Positions 44,846 to 56,671 of a stretch of DNA of 64,000 nt are shown here, one piece after another (positions within the stretch are counted from its first letter, which is position 1; each line of letters opens with the position of its first letter). The translations under genes and the position numbers were made by a program. Origin of the DNA: Hyaloscypha bicolor E (Eukaryota; Ascomycota; Leotiomycetes; Helotiales; Hyaloscyphaceae); the NCBI RefSeq assembly GCF_002865645.1, contig NW_020194563.1, positions 330,152 to 394,151 of the forward strand, in the 5' to 3' direction. A model generated the notes under the pieces. The model searched no databases. It had not been told where the DNA came from and was given only the letters and a program-made list of their open reading frames with translations.

Positions 44846-45811
44846 CTAGGGAGATGGCTCACCAGGTATTAAATCTAGAGCATCTCTCAATCTCTCCGGC
44901 GTGTACTCCTCATAGACTGCCTGCATCCCCAACACCCGTGTTCCGATTCCTGACCATAACCACACCTTCCAATGACTAACAAAGAGCATACTGGCCCACT
45001 GACAACGACACACCCACTGCGGGATCTGTGGCGGCCAAGGACCAAAGTATCGAGGAAATTTTATCAAAGCGTAGAGACTCATCAGTGGCCAGGCTCCGAG
45101 ATTGGGATGGTGGTCAAACACCGAAAACAAGACGAGCATTTGGATAGAGAGGAAGTAGGCTATCAACCAGTTGCGCAGGAGATCAGGAAACAGGAAGCGT
45201 GGTAATTTGAACAGGAGACGTATGAGGAGTGGTGTCGTTGGTAGGGAGGGGTAGAGCGCCGCATCTAGCTCCATTGACGCCCAGTTTCGGTGGAGAAGCT
45301 CATGCCGGCGACAGTGTGCTTGGTCCCAGTAATTTGGGCTCGGGGATATAGCGACGGTGAGAATATCTTGCGGATCAGTAACTCCTTGCTGGTCGATGCC
45401 CTTTTCCAAGTCGCGATCCAAGCCCGAGAGATGCTCATGCTCATCCCCTTGGTGGTTTTGTGGGCCAGAGTGGGAATATGATTTGTTCGTCTGCCACTGT
45501 TCTGGCCGTTGCCAAAAGTGTAGCGTGAAAGCGTCGTACGTTTCACTACTCCCTGCACCAAAGAAACTGTCTACATTGCTGTACGGGCCTGTTCCCCAGA
45601 ATGTATGGACTCTGCCACTGATACAGGTGAAGAGGAGCTTGAATTGTTCATTCCAGTACGGCAAAGGCCCCTTGAAGGAGCTGTTTGGTGGAACGCTGAT
45701 CTGTACGGTGTGAGGAGCTTCCTCTGCGGTCTTTGTAAAGTCGTAAACTCTGCCATCTGGGGCGGGGAGTGATATCGTCTTCTCGATCGCAGTCAATGTT
45801 CGTGTTGTCAT
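44846..45811 (-). CDS. Cupin-like N-terminus with C-terminal membrane helices
   Basis: One exon, 321 aa from the ATG at 45811. The N-terminal ~170 residues carry a weak cupin-like pattern: TVQISVPPNSSFKGPLPYWN then LLFTCISGRVHTFWG, with a later FTLHFWQRPEQW strand and histidines at ~110-140. From ~200 the protein is hydrophobic with Pro-rich loops (LLIRLLFKLPRFLFPDLLRN; WLIAYFLSIQMLVLFSVFDH; MSLYALIKFPRYFGPWPPQ), about three membrane segments. Similar two-part proteins occur in filamentous fungi without assigned function. Convergent with the esterase-like gene. Confidence 0.6.
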   Translation of the reverse strand: MTTRTLTAIEKTISLPAPDGRVYDFTKTAEEAPHTVQISVPPNSSFKGPLPYWNEQFKLLFTCISGRVHTFWGTGPYSNVDSFFGAGSSETYDAFTLHFWQRPEQWQTNKSYSHSGPQNHQGDEHEHLSGLDRDLEKGIDQQGVTDPQDILTVAISPSPNYWDQAHCRRHELLHRNWASMELDAALYPSLPTTPLLIRLLFKLPRFLFPDLLRNWLIAYFLSIQMLVLFSVFDHHPNLGAWPLMSLYALIKFPRYFGPWPPQIPQWVCRCQWASMLFVSHWKVWLWSGIGTRVLGMQAVYEEYTPERLRDALDLIPGEPSP

Positions 45812-46775
45812 GATGCCGAGCTCTCTGTTTGTTTGAAGTGGTGTGATGGGATTTCTGAGGATCGAGTGTGCACGGTTCAAGGTTCTAGGGAGGGGGGGCT
45901 TCACTTGCCTTTATGGTTGCTGCCTACTGTGCAACTATGGGAGAAGGATCTTAATCCCGGTCCGCACATAAGCGACACACACGTAAAGGGGCATCGATGT
46001 CAGCTGCACATCACGTGAAATGCCCTCCTTTGCGGCTGGTATAAGCAACCATGGGACTTTGGGCCTATCACAATCTTGAGCATGCAAAGTGAAAATGGAA
46101 TGACTGGCTGCGGAACATACCCAGAGAAGGACCGAGAAGATTCGGATTGGATCAATGCTGAAAGGGAACGGTTGCAGCACTTCCGGGTGTGAGCATACTT
46201 AGAAGTAATGAGAGCTTAGGCAGATTCGGGGAGGACACTTGGACTTATCAGTCTTGGGGGTACGCAAGTTCAATTACACAAAATACTTCATGTTGACCTG
46301 AGCAGGCCCTCGAGCGCAGTCAGTATAGTAATATGGCAAATTTTATGATCCCAGCGAAGATGGTGAAAGGGATGGGAGGAGCAATGGTAAGACTTCGCTT
46401 CTAAATTGGGGGTAAGCTCTAACCTATGACAGAACCTCGTTTCCAATCTTGAAAAGACGAAAGTGCTCGTTGTCCAAACCCGCGTTGATAAATATGGGAA
46501 GTCGAAGAGCAAGAAGAAATGCGATCTTCCAATCACGTGAGCGAGGGGTCTTTACACTACCGTCACCGATTTAGCTATGTTTGATGTGGATCACGAGAAA
46601 GATTTGGTGCTGAGGAAGTGTAATCCGCTTACAAGCATCGGTGAAATACGAAAGAAGACTGCTGCCGTGTTCGAGGTAGGAAATAATTGCACAACGTGGA
46701 AGATATAATGATAAGGCGAATAAATGCAATTTTTGTTGACCCCACGCACACCTTCTTGGTCTGAGTGCGAATATT
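45812..46775. other. Intergenic
   Basis: About 960 bp with only motif-free short frames. Confidence 0.4.
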
Positions 46776-49700
46776 TCAAAGACCCAAACTCGCGTCACTA
46801 ACCCAATGCCCGCCAGCAGAACATCGATAACCGCCACTTTGTTTAATCCACCTGTAACCCATTGGACAAATTCCCATCTCCCGCAGCTTTGCCTGGACCC
46901 GTTCCTCTTTTTTTCTCCTCGCCATCTCCTCCAGTCTCGTCCTTTCCATCTCTCTATGAGCTCTTTCCCTCTCAGCTTTTGCTTCTGCTTCACGGATACG
47001 AGCTTGCTCGCGCTTGCGGAGAAGCTCATAAGCTTCAGCTACAATCCTAGCCTGCCTTTCAAGTAGAGCAGCTACAACTCTTCTGCTTTCTTCTTGTGCT
47101 TCTCCGGTTTCTGCTTCGATCTCACGAATGCGAGCTTCCTCTCGTTTTAGTAAGAGCTCATCAGCTTTGGTTTGATTTTTTGCTTCGAGCTCAAGAAGAG
47201 CGGCGGTGTTCTCCTTGGCTTTCCTCTCTTCTTTCTCGGCCAGAAGATGTGCTTCTTCATGCTTGCGAATGGCTTGCTTGGCCTGTCCAGCTCTGTGCTC
47301 AGCGAGTTTCTTATAGAATTGTAACCTATGCCAAACGGCATCAGAGACTCCTGGATCCCTGATGTGTTCGTCTGAGGGGCTCGGGGTTTGCGCCATATCC
47401 TCGCGAATATCTAGTTCGGTACCAGTTTCCGTGGCAGTGGAAGCGCTAGAGGTGACTTGCGGGACCGAGGGAGGGTCTCTCGATGCTTGGGCTTGGCCAG
47501 GGAACGACGGTTGAGATGTGAGCTCATCACTGGTTCTCCCGCGGCATTTCTCAAGCATGATCTCGAGGCAGTCCTTGGCATCCTCAGCATTCAGAATAAT
47601 GGCATCAACCCCGTTCCCGGCGTGGGCAAATGCCTTGCGCACCATGGACTTTGCCAGCGTCTCGACATCCCTCGCATTTCCCCAGGCTGGTAGTTTGGAC
47701 AACTCCTGTACCTGACTGAGAAGGTGAGCATGCATAGCAGGTTCATGCATTGAAGGGAATGCAATCGTGCTTTGATTAAGTTTTTTCTCGAGCAGCTGCA
47801 GACAGTGACTGGCGGTCAGAGACGAGAACACGACTTCGTCTGCAAAACGACTGCTTAAGCCCTCGTTGATTTGAAGCAGCCTATTCATGTCGTTGCTATA
47901 GCCTGCAAGAATAATGACTAGTTTCCCTGCAAATCGGGGCTTGGTAATTGCATCGACAACTTCGTTAATCGCCTCGTGACCGTATGGCCCTTGTGCTAGC
48001 TTGTAGGCTTCATCAATGAACAGGACTTTGCCCAGGGCTCGCTCGAGCTGTCGAATTGTTTTCGGAGAAGTTTGACCAACGTATTCGCCAGTAAGATCAC
48101 CTGCAGAGCATTCAACCACCTCGACTTGGGATAGTAATCCGAGATCATAGTAAACTTGACCAAATTTGCGAGCAGTGGTTGTCTTCCCTGTTCCTAGAGA
48201 CGGGTATCAGCGCGTAACAGGGAGCAAAAGGATATGGGAAGGTTGCACTTACCTGGAGGCCCTTTGAAAATGTAGTTCGTAGGTATCTGTCTAAGTGGAT
48301 CCAGGCCGCGAGCTCGCATCGTCTTGGCAAGTGTCAATAACTCACTTAGTTTACTGACGATCTCTTCACAGCCAATCACTCCCGCGAATAGCTCTTGCAG
48401 ATTGGTTTCAGCACTAGATGCCCGATTATAATCCAAGTCGAAGTCTTGAGGCTCGAAAAGAAAGTCGGTTGACTGTTGCTCAGCAGGTAAACCTAGTTGT
48501 CGAGCCTGGTAGTTGGCTTGAGCATGTTCAATCTGATTTTCCACTTCCCCTCCATTTCCAAAGTTAAGGCCATTCCTAAGGCGGCTTAGCACACCAATAG
48601 CTGTAGACACAGCCGGTTCAGTAGCCGATAAATGCTTGGCTTTGAGCTTGTAGCGAAGGATTTGTTCCAATTCCTGATCATTGAAATCTTTGAAACGGAT
48701 GGGGGTCGAGAATTGGAATCGCCGGCCAAGGCCTGGATTGACGTTCTGAAACATGTCGCTCATCTGCTCTTCGTATCCAAGTAGAAGAACACACCGATCG
48801 TCGCCAGGCACACTCTGAACTTCCGCAACTATCGTGTCGATGACGGCTGTTTTGTATATATCGACTCCGGTTCCACCCCCAGAACTAGAACTAGAGTAGA
48901 GCATGTATGCTTCGTCGATAATCAAGACCTTGCCGACTGTTGTAGCCAAGATGGCTTTCGTATTCGCTTCAGATGCTCCAATAACGTTGCCAATGAAGTC
49001 TGCGGGGTTCTTGGTGACCACTTTGGACGTTATGTGTTAGCCAGTTGCGCAGAGGCCGGGTTTCAGAGACAACTTACCTTCACCGTTGCTGAGCATTCCA
49101 ATATCAGCCAGTATCCTCCCATACAACTTGGCAACTGTTGTCTTGCCGGTGCCTGGAGAGCCGAGAAATACACGATTAAGTGAAACGTCAATTGGTTGCT
49201 GCTCCTTCAGCTCCCTCTCATAATTTGTTTTGATGAGGCTGGTCATATAGTCGATTGAATTCTTGACATCTTTTAAACCAATGAGTTGTTGGAGTTTGGC
49301 ATAGGCATCGCTTGTTAAGATGGCCTTTGACGGATCTGGTCCGATGAGGTCTTCTTTCGTCATGACGTAATCGTCAGGAAACAGCCCAAGTCTTCTCTCT
49401 TTGGTAAGTCGATCAGATTGTCTTTCCCGAATCCTGGAAAACATGTTTTCAAGTGCCCGAGCATTACCAAAGCCGTCCCGTCCTCGACCTCTCCCCAAAC
49501 GTCCAACAGCAATCTTCATATAAAGCCCATCAAACCCATCCTCAACATCAATTCCAGACTTGTAGAATTGATTCATGCGGAACTCAAGCATCTCCAGAAG
49601 TTCTCCGTCCGTGTAGTCCTCGAAATGGAGAGTATATGGAATGCGACTTGGAAGACCTGGATTATGCTCGAAGAACTTTTCCATTTCCTTCCGATACCCA

Positions 49701-52700
49701 GCGAAGACAAAGACCACCTTTCCGGTCAGGTTTTCAATCTCTGCGAGGAGAAAGTCGAGCACAGTTTTCCCACCGAAGGTGTGTCCTTCTGTGAGTTGGT
49801 ATGCCTCATCAATGAAATATACTCCACCTTCAGTCTTTTCAAGCTCCTGGAGGTGGGCTTTGACCTCAGCGACTCCACCATGCCCGAGACGCGATCCAGT
49901 TGTCTCGATGAATCCATCCCCAGGAAGGACCTTCAGGGATGTCAAAACCTTCGCATAGTGTCGTGCAACTGTAGTTTTGCCCGCAAGATGTTAGCAATTT
50001 ATTCTCTAGATCGAACGAGTGACGTACCAGTGCCTGGATTTCCCAATAGCACAAGCCCGAGACGTTCCTTCTTGAGGTCGGTGTCCTGGCGGACGGAGGT
50101 ATCGACCTTCGCCTTGATCCGCAAAACTTGACTTTTGACATCTTCCAGACCAATCATCTCCATAATATCATCAATGGCAGGATTGCTCGCATTTTCTTGG
50201 TCTTTCTGCCGTTGCCAGTCAGCCTTTGATCGTGATTTGTTGTGCTCCACCGCGGCCTTGATATGCTTTCGAAGATTGGACTGTTGATTAGGGGCTGACT
50301 TGAAGGGTTTGGTTGATGTATTTGGGACCTTTTTGACTGGTTGGCTTCGGGGTTTAGGACAGTCATCATGGTAGATACCCAGAGGATCCCCTGGAAGTGG
50401 GTTCTGTGTCTTGTTCGCACGCTCCTTGGTAGCCTCAAAATCCTTTCTTTTTTGCGCAAGGACGGCCTGTTGTTCATTGTCAAGACGCAAGTCCTCCATC
50501 CTCTGGGTAAATTGGGCCATTTGTTCATCGAGCTTTGCTAATTCGTTGAGGTGCGCCAGCACTTTTGCTTCTCTCTTTATTTTTGTAGCGAGGTCGCGTT
50601 GAGCTTTCTTCACTGCCTGCTTTCTGTCATTTTCGCACTTGGCACACACCGGTGGGGCTCCAGCATGGCATTGCCACTGTTGATTGTGGCCATTGGAGCA
50701 CTTTCGTGTTATAATAAATTTGCAGGGAACTTTCGAGTGATCAAAAAGCTGATGGCAACTGCTTGGGCATTTGTGCAAGTCGCATTTGAGTAAAACACCA
50801 CTTGAGAATGTCAGATTTATTCTTGTTGATAGATTTTAGTTATCCACATACCATGGTTCTTTACATCCACCGTCGGGACACTCTCTCTCGAAATCTTCGG
50901 GGGAAGATAGCAATCCAGTTCGATCGGGGTGTTTTTCACACTTGATCGGAAAGCCTTCATAGACATGGTTGTTCTCTTTCAGAAGATCGAAGAGCTTCCG
51001 CCACACTTCCTTGCCTTTATGTGCATTCAAAAAGGTGTCGGAGTTTCCAATCATGATCAGACCATCGCGAGCCCGAGAAAGCAGGACGTTAATTCGCTCA
51101 GGCGCCGCCATGAAACCGATGTTATGTGATTTATTACTTCGCGTCATTGAGACCAGGACGATGTCGCTCTCTTCTCCTTGGTAGTTATCTGACCCAAAAA
51201 TTAATACGATAATCTTGGATGATTGCAACAAACTTTCCTATCGTTGATATCCGTAGGGAAGGCTTTGAAGTCTTCGAACCGAGGTCTGTCAACAGACCAG
51301 CTCGCACCAAGTCCCATTTGTCGAGGTCGTTGAGAATAGGATCATTTTCACTAGCCAATCGGTCTCTGAGTAGCTTCAGTTGCCCGAGGTACGGCGTGAT
51401 CACGACTAATTTGTCGGATCCATAGCCTTGTTGTGCCAGATATCGAACGCATTTCAGTATCATCTGGCCCTCAAACTCGTTTTGTTTGGAAGATGTTCGA
51501 CCATCGTGCAACTCGTGGGAATTGCTCAGTTCAAGCTCCGGATAGGAATGGGTGACGAAGACAACATTGTCACGGAAACCGCGAAGATCCGCTCGATTCA
51601 GCGTTGAGTTTGCGTCGGTGAGTTCCGGATATGTCAAGTGACGAATGAGCGAAGAGATTTCCGGCCTCATCCTGTGTTGTTGTGTAAGGGTGGTGTGTGG
51701 GAAGCCTTTCAAGACGAGACGTTCAAAAAGGGACCGATTCAGGTCGAAACCATCCCCCTGCTCCACGCTCAGCTCGTATGAACACTTTGGTCGAAGCTGC
51801 TTGTGATCTCCGATCATGATTAATTGCTGAGTATGGGGTCCTAGAGAGGTCAAAATATGGGCTTCCAATATCTCACCAGCCTCTTCGACAAGTACAACTC
51901 CTGGGGAAGCGGCTTGAATTGCTGCCGAGTATTTGGCAGCGCCGTTGGTTGTGCATGCAATGATTCTCTTTGCCTTAATGATGCTTCCATCTCTTTCGCC
52001 AAAGATGCGATCTAGCTCACCCTGGTCAGCATTGAATTGTTTTCCAGTGTCCCGAATTTCATTGATTAGATCGTCTTCAATCGCTTTTTGCCATCGTTCA
52101 AGAGCAGCCAGCCTTGCTTCAGGCGACATCCTCCAGACTTCAGCTGCGCCTTTCGGTTGAACGTGTTGAAGTGATCCTGAATCGGTCTTGCCTGTTATCC
52201 ACCGGTCGAGTAGGTAGAAGGGGCTCATCTCCTTCCCCCTCTTCCCAATCCTAATCATGCCATCCTCGCCGCCATTCGGAATAGTGAATGATTCGAAGAA
52301 AGGCGGCTCTTCGAACAGAAACTCGAGATAATCCATGAGTTGATTTTTCTGCATGTTTGAGTTCTGGAAGCGTTTAAGTAGATCTCGAATCCTTGTCTCG
52401 TGATGCTGGAGTCGTTGCTTGAGCTTATCGATTCGAGTCCAATGGTTTGGAGTGAGCTTTACGCCTGTTTGCTCTCGCACCATTAGCGGCTTTGTTCGAT
52501 CGGTAGATTTGCCTCCCAGACGGATCATATCGGATGATGGAATACCAATATCCATCAGGTCCTCAAGAAATTGGTCAAGGGCATGATTTGTGAAACAGAC
52601 AACAAGAATCGCCTGGGATGTAGAATCATACAGGATCTTTGCTACGAGAGCGCCAATGAATGATTTTCCAGTCCCTATTTTAGTTAGCGCGGATCAAATG

Positions 52701-54217
52701 TTAGGGGAGCGGGTGGGGTTGTTAAAAATTGAGGACTGACCTGGTGGACCTTGCACCAAGCTTACTCGTTGCGTCAAGCATGTACAAAGAGACTTCATCT
52801 GTGATTTATCCAAGGTGACGGATTTCTCCAATCCTAAAAAGTTCTTCAAGTCTTTCCCTGACTTCTCTTTCAGCTCTCTAACGACTTTTGTTGGCTGAAA
52901 AGAGGGTCCTTCAATATCTTTGCCTTCTTCCCAGTGAAGGATCTCTTCCTTCAATGGCAAATCAATAATGTCTTGCAGCCGTCTCAAAAACGGCTCAAAC
53001 GCAAAAATTGCGGCATCCAATTGGACCAACTGGATGTTGTTGGAAATTTTCGTCTTAGCCAGAGCCTTCGACATTCTTGCGTCGTCATTAAATTGTAGCG
53101 TTATCGTGGCTGGAATCTTAGAGAGCTCTTCCTCATCTCGATGGATGGTTGGGAACGCCACCAGTTCATTGTCTATGAGAAGACAAGCCATGCTCCCTTG
53201 ACGCAAAATATGGCGATTATCGTTCAGAAACTGCCTTTTCTGGTTGGACTGGATTTTCTTCAGCTGTGGGAGTTCTTCCTTAATCTTGAAGACAATGCCC
53301 AATGGCAAACGTTTACGGTCGGTTCCCATGTTCGCTCCAGAGATCGATAGATCATTTATGGTGATACCTCTGTGACGCCCTGGCTTTGTGCCAGTGAGAA
53401 CTTTTAACTCTTCTCGAATTTCACCTAGCATATCTTCACGAAGAAGACGAAACTGATTGTCGATATGGATAGCAGCTCGGGAGGCCTCAAGTTCACGGTC
53501 TTCGATGAAATCTGCGGTGCGGAAGAATGGTCGGTCCTTAGAAAGTAGTTCATCTGCGGTGGGCATGATAGAGATCTCCCGGTGGCTAGAGTGGTCATTA
53601 TCATGTCTGCCGCCAGGTCTTGTTTCTGCATCGATATGAAGCTCTGACGAATCTAAAGGCAAGGCGTGTTTGATTTTTTGACCCAGGATTCGAGTTTGTC
53701 CATCTGGAGAGTTTAGAATCAAGTCGAGGATGGGCGGGGAGTCAGCCAATGCCACGTAAGGCGAGGATTCCTTGCCAGGTTGAGATACAAGCTCTAGCAG
53801 TAACCATGCAAAGGCGTGACATGCTTCCGGAATCAGAAGTCCGCCAATAAACAACTTGGTGAAAGTCTCCCAGAAGAATGGCGGATCAACCAGAGGAAGT
53901 AGCAACTGAGTGAGAACGGAACCAGATCCAATGGACTTGAGAGCTGGGCTTTGCAGGTATTGAAGCAGTGGTGTAGCATGACTGTTGACAAAGGATACTG
54001 ATGTGTCTAATCTCACAGATGCCTGTAAGGAAGAAAGCCCGGACGGAGCTGAGATGAGTTTGTGGGCGCATGCAGGTGGGTCTGGTTGAGCACACAGAGC
54101 CTCGAGGAACAGTTTCCCATCACGAGATGAGGATAAATCTCTCTGGCCGTGTGTGACCTTGTTGAAGTACAATGAGAGCTTTGCGATCCGTTGGACGTCC
54201 GAACTTGGTGCTGCCAT
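46776..54217 (-). CDS. Giant SF1 helicase / NFX1-type zinc finger / triple CbbX-type AAA+ protein
   Basis: Seven minus-strand exons: 52741-54217, 51238-52674, 50852-51188, 50028-50800, 49078-49980, 48253-49020 and 46776-48193. The total of 7,113 nt gives 2,370 aa with no stop or frame break. N-terminal ~450 residues: no named domain. UPF1/ZNFX1-like SF1 helicase ~485-1085: GPPG|TGKS Walker A split by an intron, VLVEEAGEILEAH (II), MIGDHKQLRPK (III), LTQQHRMRPEIS, STIDNYQGEESDIV (V), NVLLSRARDGLIMIGN (VI). Then an NFX1-type Cys/His segment (GGCKEPC...CDLHKCPSSCH), a coiled coil, and three AAA+ modules of the CbbX/SpoVK type, each with GxPGTGKTT and a hydrophobic-FIDEAY or IIDEAY Walker B. The C-terminus has a Glu/Arg coiled coil and a short Cys motif. 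Two introns are non-canonical (see findings). ZNFX1/Hrr1-type helicases act in RNA silencing or antiviral defence; the role here is inferred. Confidence 0.85.
49981..50027 (-). other. GT-GG intron interrupting Walker A of AAA module 1
   Basis: Exon 4 ends GGCACT-G with donor GTACGT; frame and motif require the next exon to start GCAAAACT (Gly-Lys-Thr-Thr). The bases before it are TTGCGG, so the intron would end in GG. The nearest AG, 12 nt downstream (49970-49969), is in frame but deletes G-K-T-T. Confidence 0.6.
51189..51237 (-). other. GA-AG intron in the helicase domain
   Basis: The conserved motif STI-D-NYQGEE requires an intron starting GAAAGT after ATAG and ending GTCAG (49 nt). A single T-to-A change from the consensus GTAAGT would explain it. 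No GT donor nearby restores the frame, and reading through gives a stop at ~51185. Confidence 0.6.
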
Positions 54218-55015
54218 TGCTTCAAGTGAGAGAGAGGTTGGGGTTAAAGTGCGAAGGAGTCGGAAGGACCAAAATCTTGGCTTTGTATCTTTGTAACTTT
54301 GTATCTTGATGCAGAGCGGCCTTCGGTTCTCGAAACTTGCGGATTTGAATGGGACTCGGAAAAACATCAACGTCGTTGCTACTCGACCACTTGGGCGGTA
54401 CCGATCCCCTCTCTGTCTTTCCATCCAGGTAGAAACAAGTTTACCTGGCCACACCGAGTGAGAGACCAAGGCAGTTCGAGCCGATTCTCTCAGGCTCTGT
54501 GACTGCATGCTGCACGCAGGGGGGCTCTCACCTGGCGTGGCAGACTCTCGCTGGCGGTGTCGATAGTGAGAGCCTCATCTCGCTGGTTGTTGCCGTTCAT
54601 CTTTCCAGGCTCGGAATGAGTTGCATGTGACTGTTGGCTGGCAGCCTATCAATGGCGGTTGAACTGGCTGGCTGCCGTACATGAAGCTGCGTCCAAGGCG
54701 GTACATGCTTGAGGCCTACTGCACTACTGCATCTGGTGGGTGGCTGAGGAAGTGGCCGACGTGGCCGAGTGGTCGGAATGGTCGAATGGTCGAATGGTCG
54801 AATGGTCGAATGGTCGAATGGTCGAATGGTCGAATGGTCGAATGGTCGAAATGGCCGAAATGGTCGAAATGGTTGCAGCCTGGGTGCTGGGTGCTGGGCT
54901 GTGATCAAATCGTGGACAGAAACTGCGCATAGGTGTACGGCCGTGTTGCTTTCAGCCAAACAGTCATCGTCAACTTCAATTCAACTTCGCCTTTACCTTC
55001 ACCTGCAATTTCAGA
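54218..55015. promoter_or_regulatory. Divergent promoter region holding a minisatellite
   Basis: About 800 bp between the giant helicase start (54217, minus) and the plus-strand gene at 55016. It contains the 8-bp tandem repeat described separately. An in-frame extension of the helicase frame up to 54508 is open but starts beyond the MAAPSSD start I prefer. Confidence 0.45.
54772..54871. repeat. 8-bp tandem repeat (GTCGAATG)n
   Basis: Eight perfect copies of GTCGAATG at 54781-54844, preceded by the 9-bp variant GTCGGAATG (54772-54780) and followed by GTCGAAATG, GCCGAAATG and GTCGAAATG to 54871. The unit is not a multiple of three, fitting a non-coding location. Confidence 0.95.
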
Positions 55016-56344
55016 ATGTCTTCCCGCCGCGGAATGTCGCGAGGATTCGGGAGCAGAGGCTCCCGGCGTCCTGACCTTACTCGGAACCTGACTTCGACTG
55101 TCCGAAGCCGAGCCGAAACTCCGCCGCCGCCGCCCCCGCCGTTCGGTCCCACGATTGACAGCATCAGCAGCAGGGCCGTGCTGGTGGAGGAAGATGCTCC
55201 CACAATTCAAGACGCGGAGTATATTGCCTCCTACAACTGGCTTCAAGGAAAATCCCCCATTATTCTTGTGCCAGGTCAGTACTGTTTCCGCATCTGTATC
55301 TGTATCTGAACTTGTGTTGCCTTCCTCCACCGTTCTGCCCTCTCCTCTTACCCACGAGCCGCCTCCCTGGCTAATCCATCGAACAATGTAGGTTCCCCAC
55401 CGGCGTGGGCCCCGCCAGTAGAAGATACGAAGCTGAAGCCAGACAGCGGAGATGTATTCCGAGATGTCAACGCGGCTCGACACGCCTTGTATCCTCTCGA
55501 GCCAGCTTTCCGCGCCTTGAAAGCCATGGAACCACAATTCCACCTGCAATCTGTGGATGTTGTTGGATGCGGCAGCACGATAGGGAATCTGCTGAGATTC
55601 GCTGGCTCTCAATCCAAGCCCTTTCGATTTGATGTCGATGTTGTCGGAGACACCGTGCTCTTCGTCCGCAGGGAAAACCCCCCGACGGAGTTGATCACGG
55701 GCCTCCAAGGTTATGGCCACACATTCCCAGAGGCATATACAGCCTGGGACTCAGATGTTCGGAATTCGTGTTCTCACCAACGGCTTGTACTCTACGATTT
55801 CGGTGGGTTGAAGTTCCTCGTCCGCTCGGAAACCGATGGCTATGTGAAAGATCCCGGATTGGACCTTTTGAAAATGGCCCAGGCTACAGAGCCACAAAAC
55901 CTGGAAGATGCACTGGGAAGTGTTGCTCTGGGTCAAAGCGTTGTCGATGCAGGCCAGAAGCTAGAAGTTAGATTGCAGGGCAGGAAGATCCCACAAAGTC
56001 TGATCTTTGATCTGAAAACACGAGCGAGCTACAGACAATTTGACATGGACGAAATCCTTCCGAGACTTTGGGTCAATCAAACTTCGAAGTTTCTCATCGC
56101 TTATCACAAATATGGAGTCTTCGAGAACCCCAAAGTTGAGGACGTCGGACGACAGGTTCTTGACTGGGAGAGTCGCAATTCAGATCTGTTAGCACGGCTC
56201 CACGCCATCGTCAAGCGGATTGTGGATGTCGTTCGCGACTCTAAGGATCAGCAATGCGAAGTTAGCTGGGATGGTGAAGGACTACTACGCATCACAAAGC
56301 AGATTGGAGAAGGAAGGAAAGCCCTTCCGTCTGATGTTATATAG
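55016..56344 (+). CDS. Conserved fungal protein with basic N-terminus, unknown function
   Basis: Exons 55016-55274 and 55392-56344, 403 aa, phase-1 junction inside the conserved ILVPG-SPPAW motif. The N-terminus is an Arg/Gly-rich stretch (MSSRRGMSRGFGSRGSRR), then a poly-Pro run. The conserved body includes YIASYNWLQGKSPIILVPG, PLEPAFRALKAMEPQFHLQS, FRFDVDVVGDTVLFVRREN, FGGLKFLVRSETDGYV and FDLKTRASYRQFDMDEILPR. Related fungal proteins have been labelled geranylgeranyl pyrophosphate synthetase, but no DDxxD prenyl-synthase motif is visible, so I do not use that name. The Arg/Gly start could bind nucleic acid. Divergent from the giant helicase gene. Confidence 0.78.
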
Positions 56345-56671
56345 TCATTCCAACTTTAGTGATAGAATGTTGAGGTTTTATCTATGTTGTTTCCCTTGAG
56401 TAATCTATAATAGCGGGTGATGAGATTTGAAAAATAAATGTAGTAGTCTGATATAATAGAACATGGCAGTTGTGTTGATATGCCTGTGTGAGTACCACGA
56501 CGGGAAATTGCAACAGCATTTGCAGTGTCAAGCTCTAGAATTTGAAGATGGTTAGTTTATATGGTAGTCAATTCAATCCCCGAAATTGAAACGGATGGTT
56601 CAGGCTAAGAAATGGGGCACGCTTGGGAAATAATCAGACTTGGAAGCACTTTTACGGAGCCAAATAATTTG
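56345..56671. other. Short spacer between convergent genes
   Basis: About 330 bp, nothing recognisable. Confidence 0.4.

Noticed and set aside
49418..50131. 237-codon plus-strand frame inside the giant helicase gene
   Set aside because: Antisense shadow of the AAA coding region; no start context or domain.
55016..56344. Geranylgeranyl pyrophosphate synthase
   Set aside because: Some relatives carry that label, but no DDxxD or other prenyl-synthase motif is visible here.
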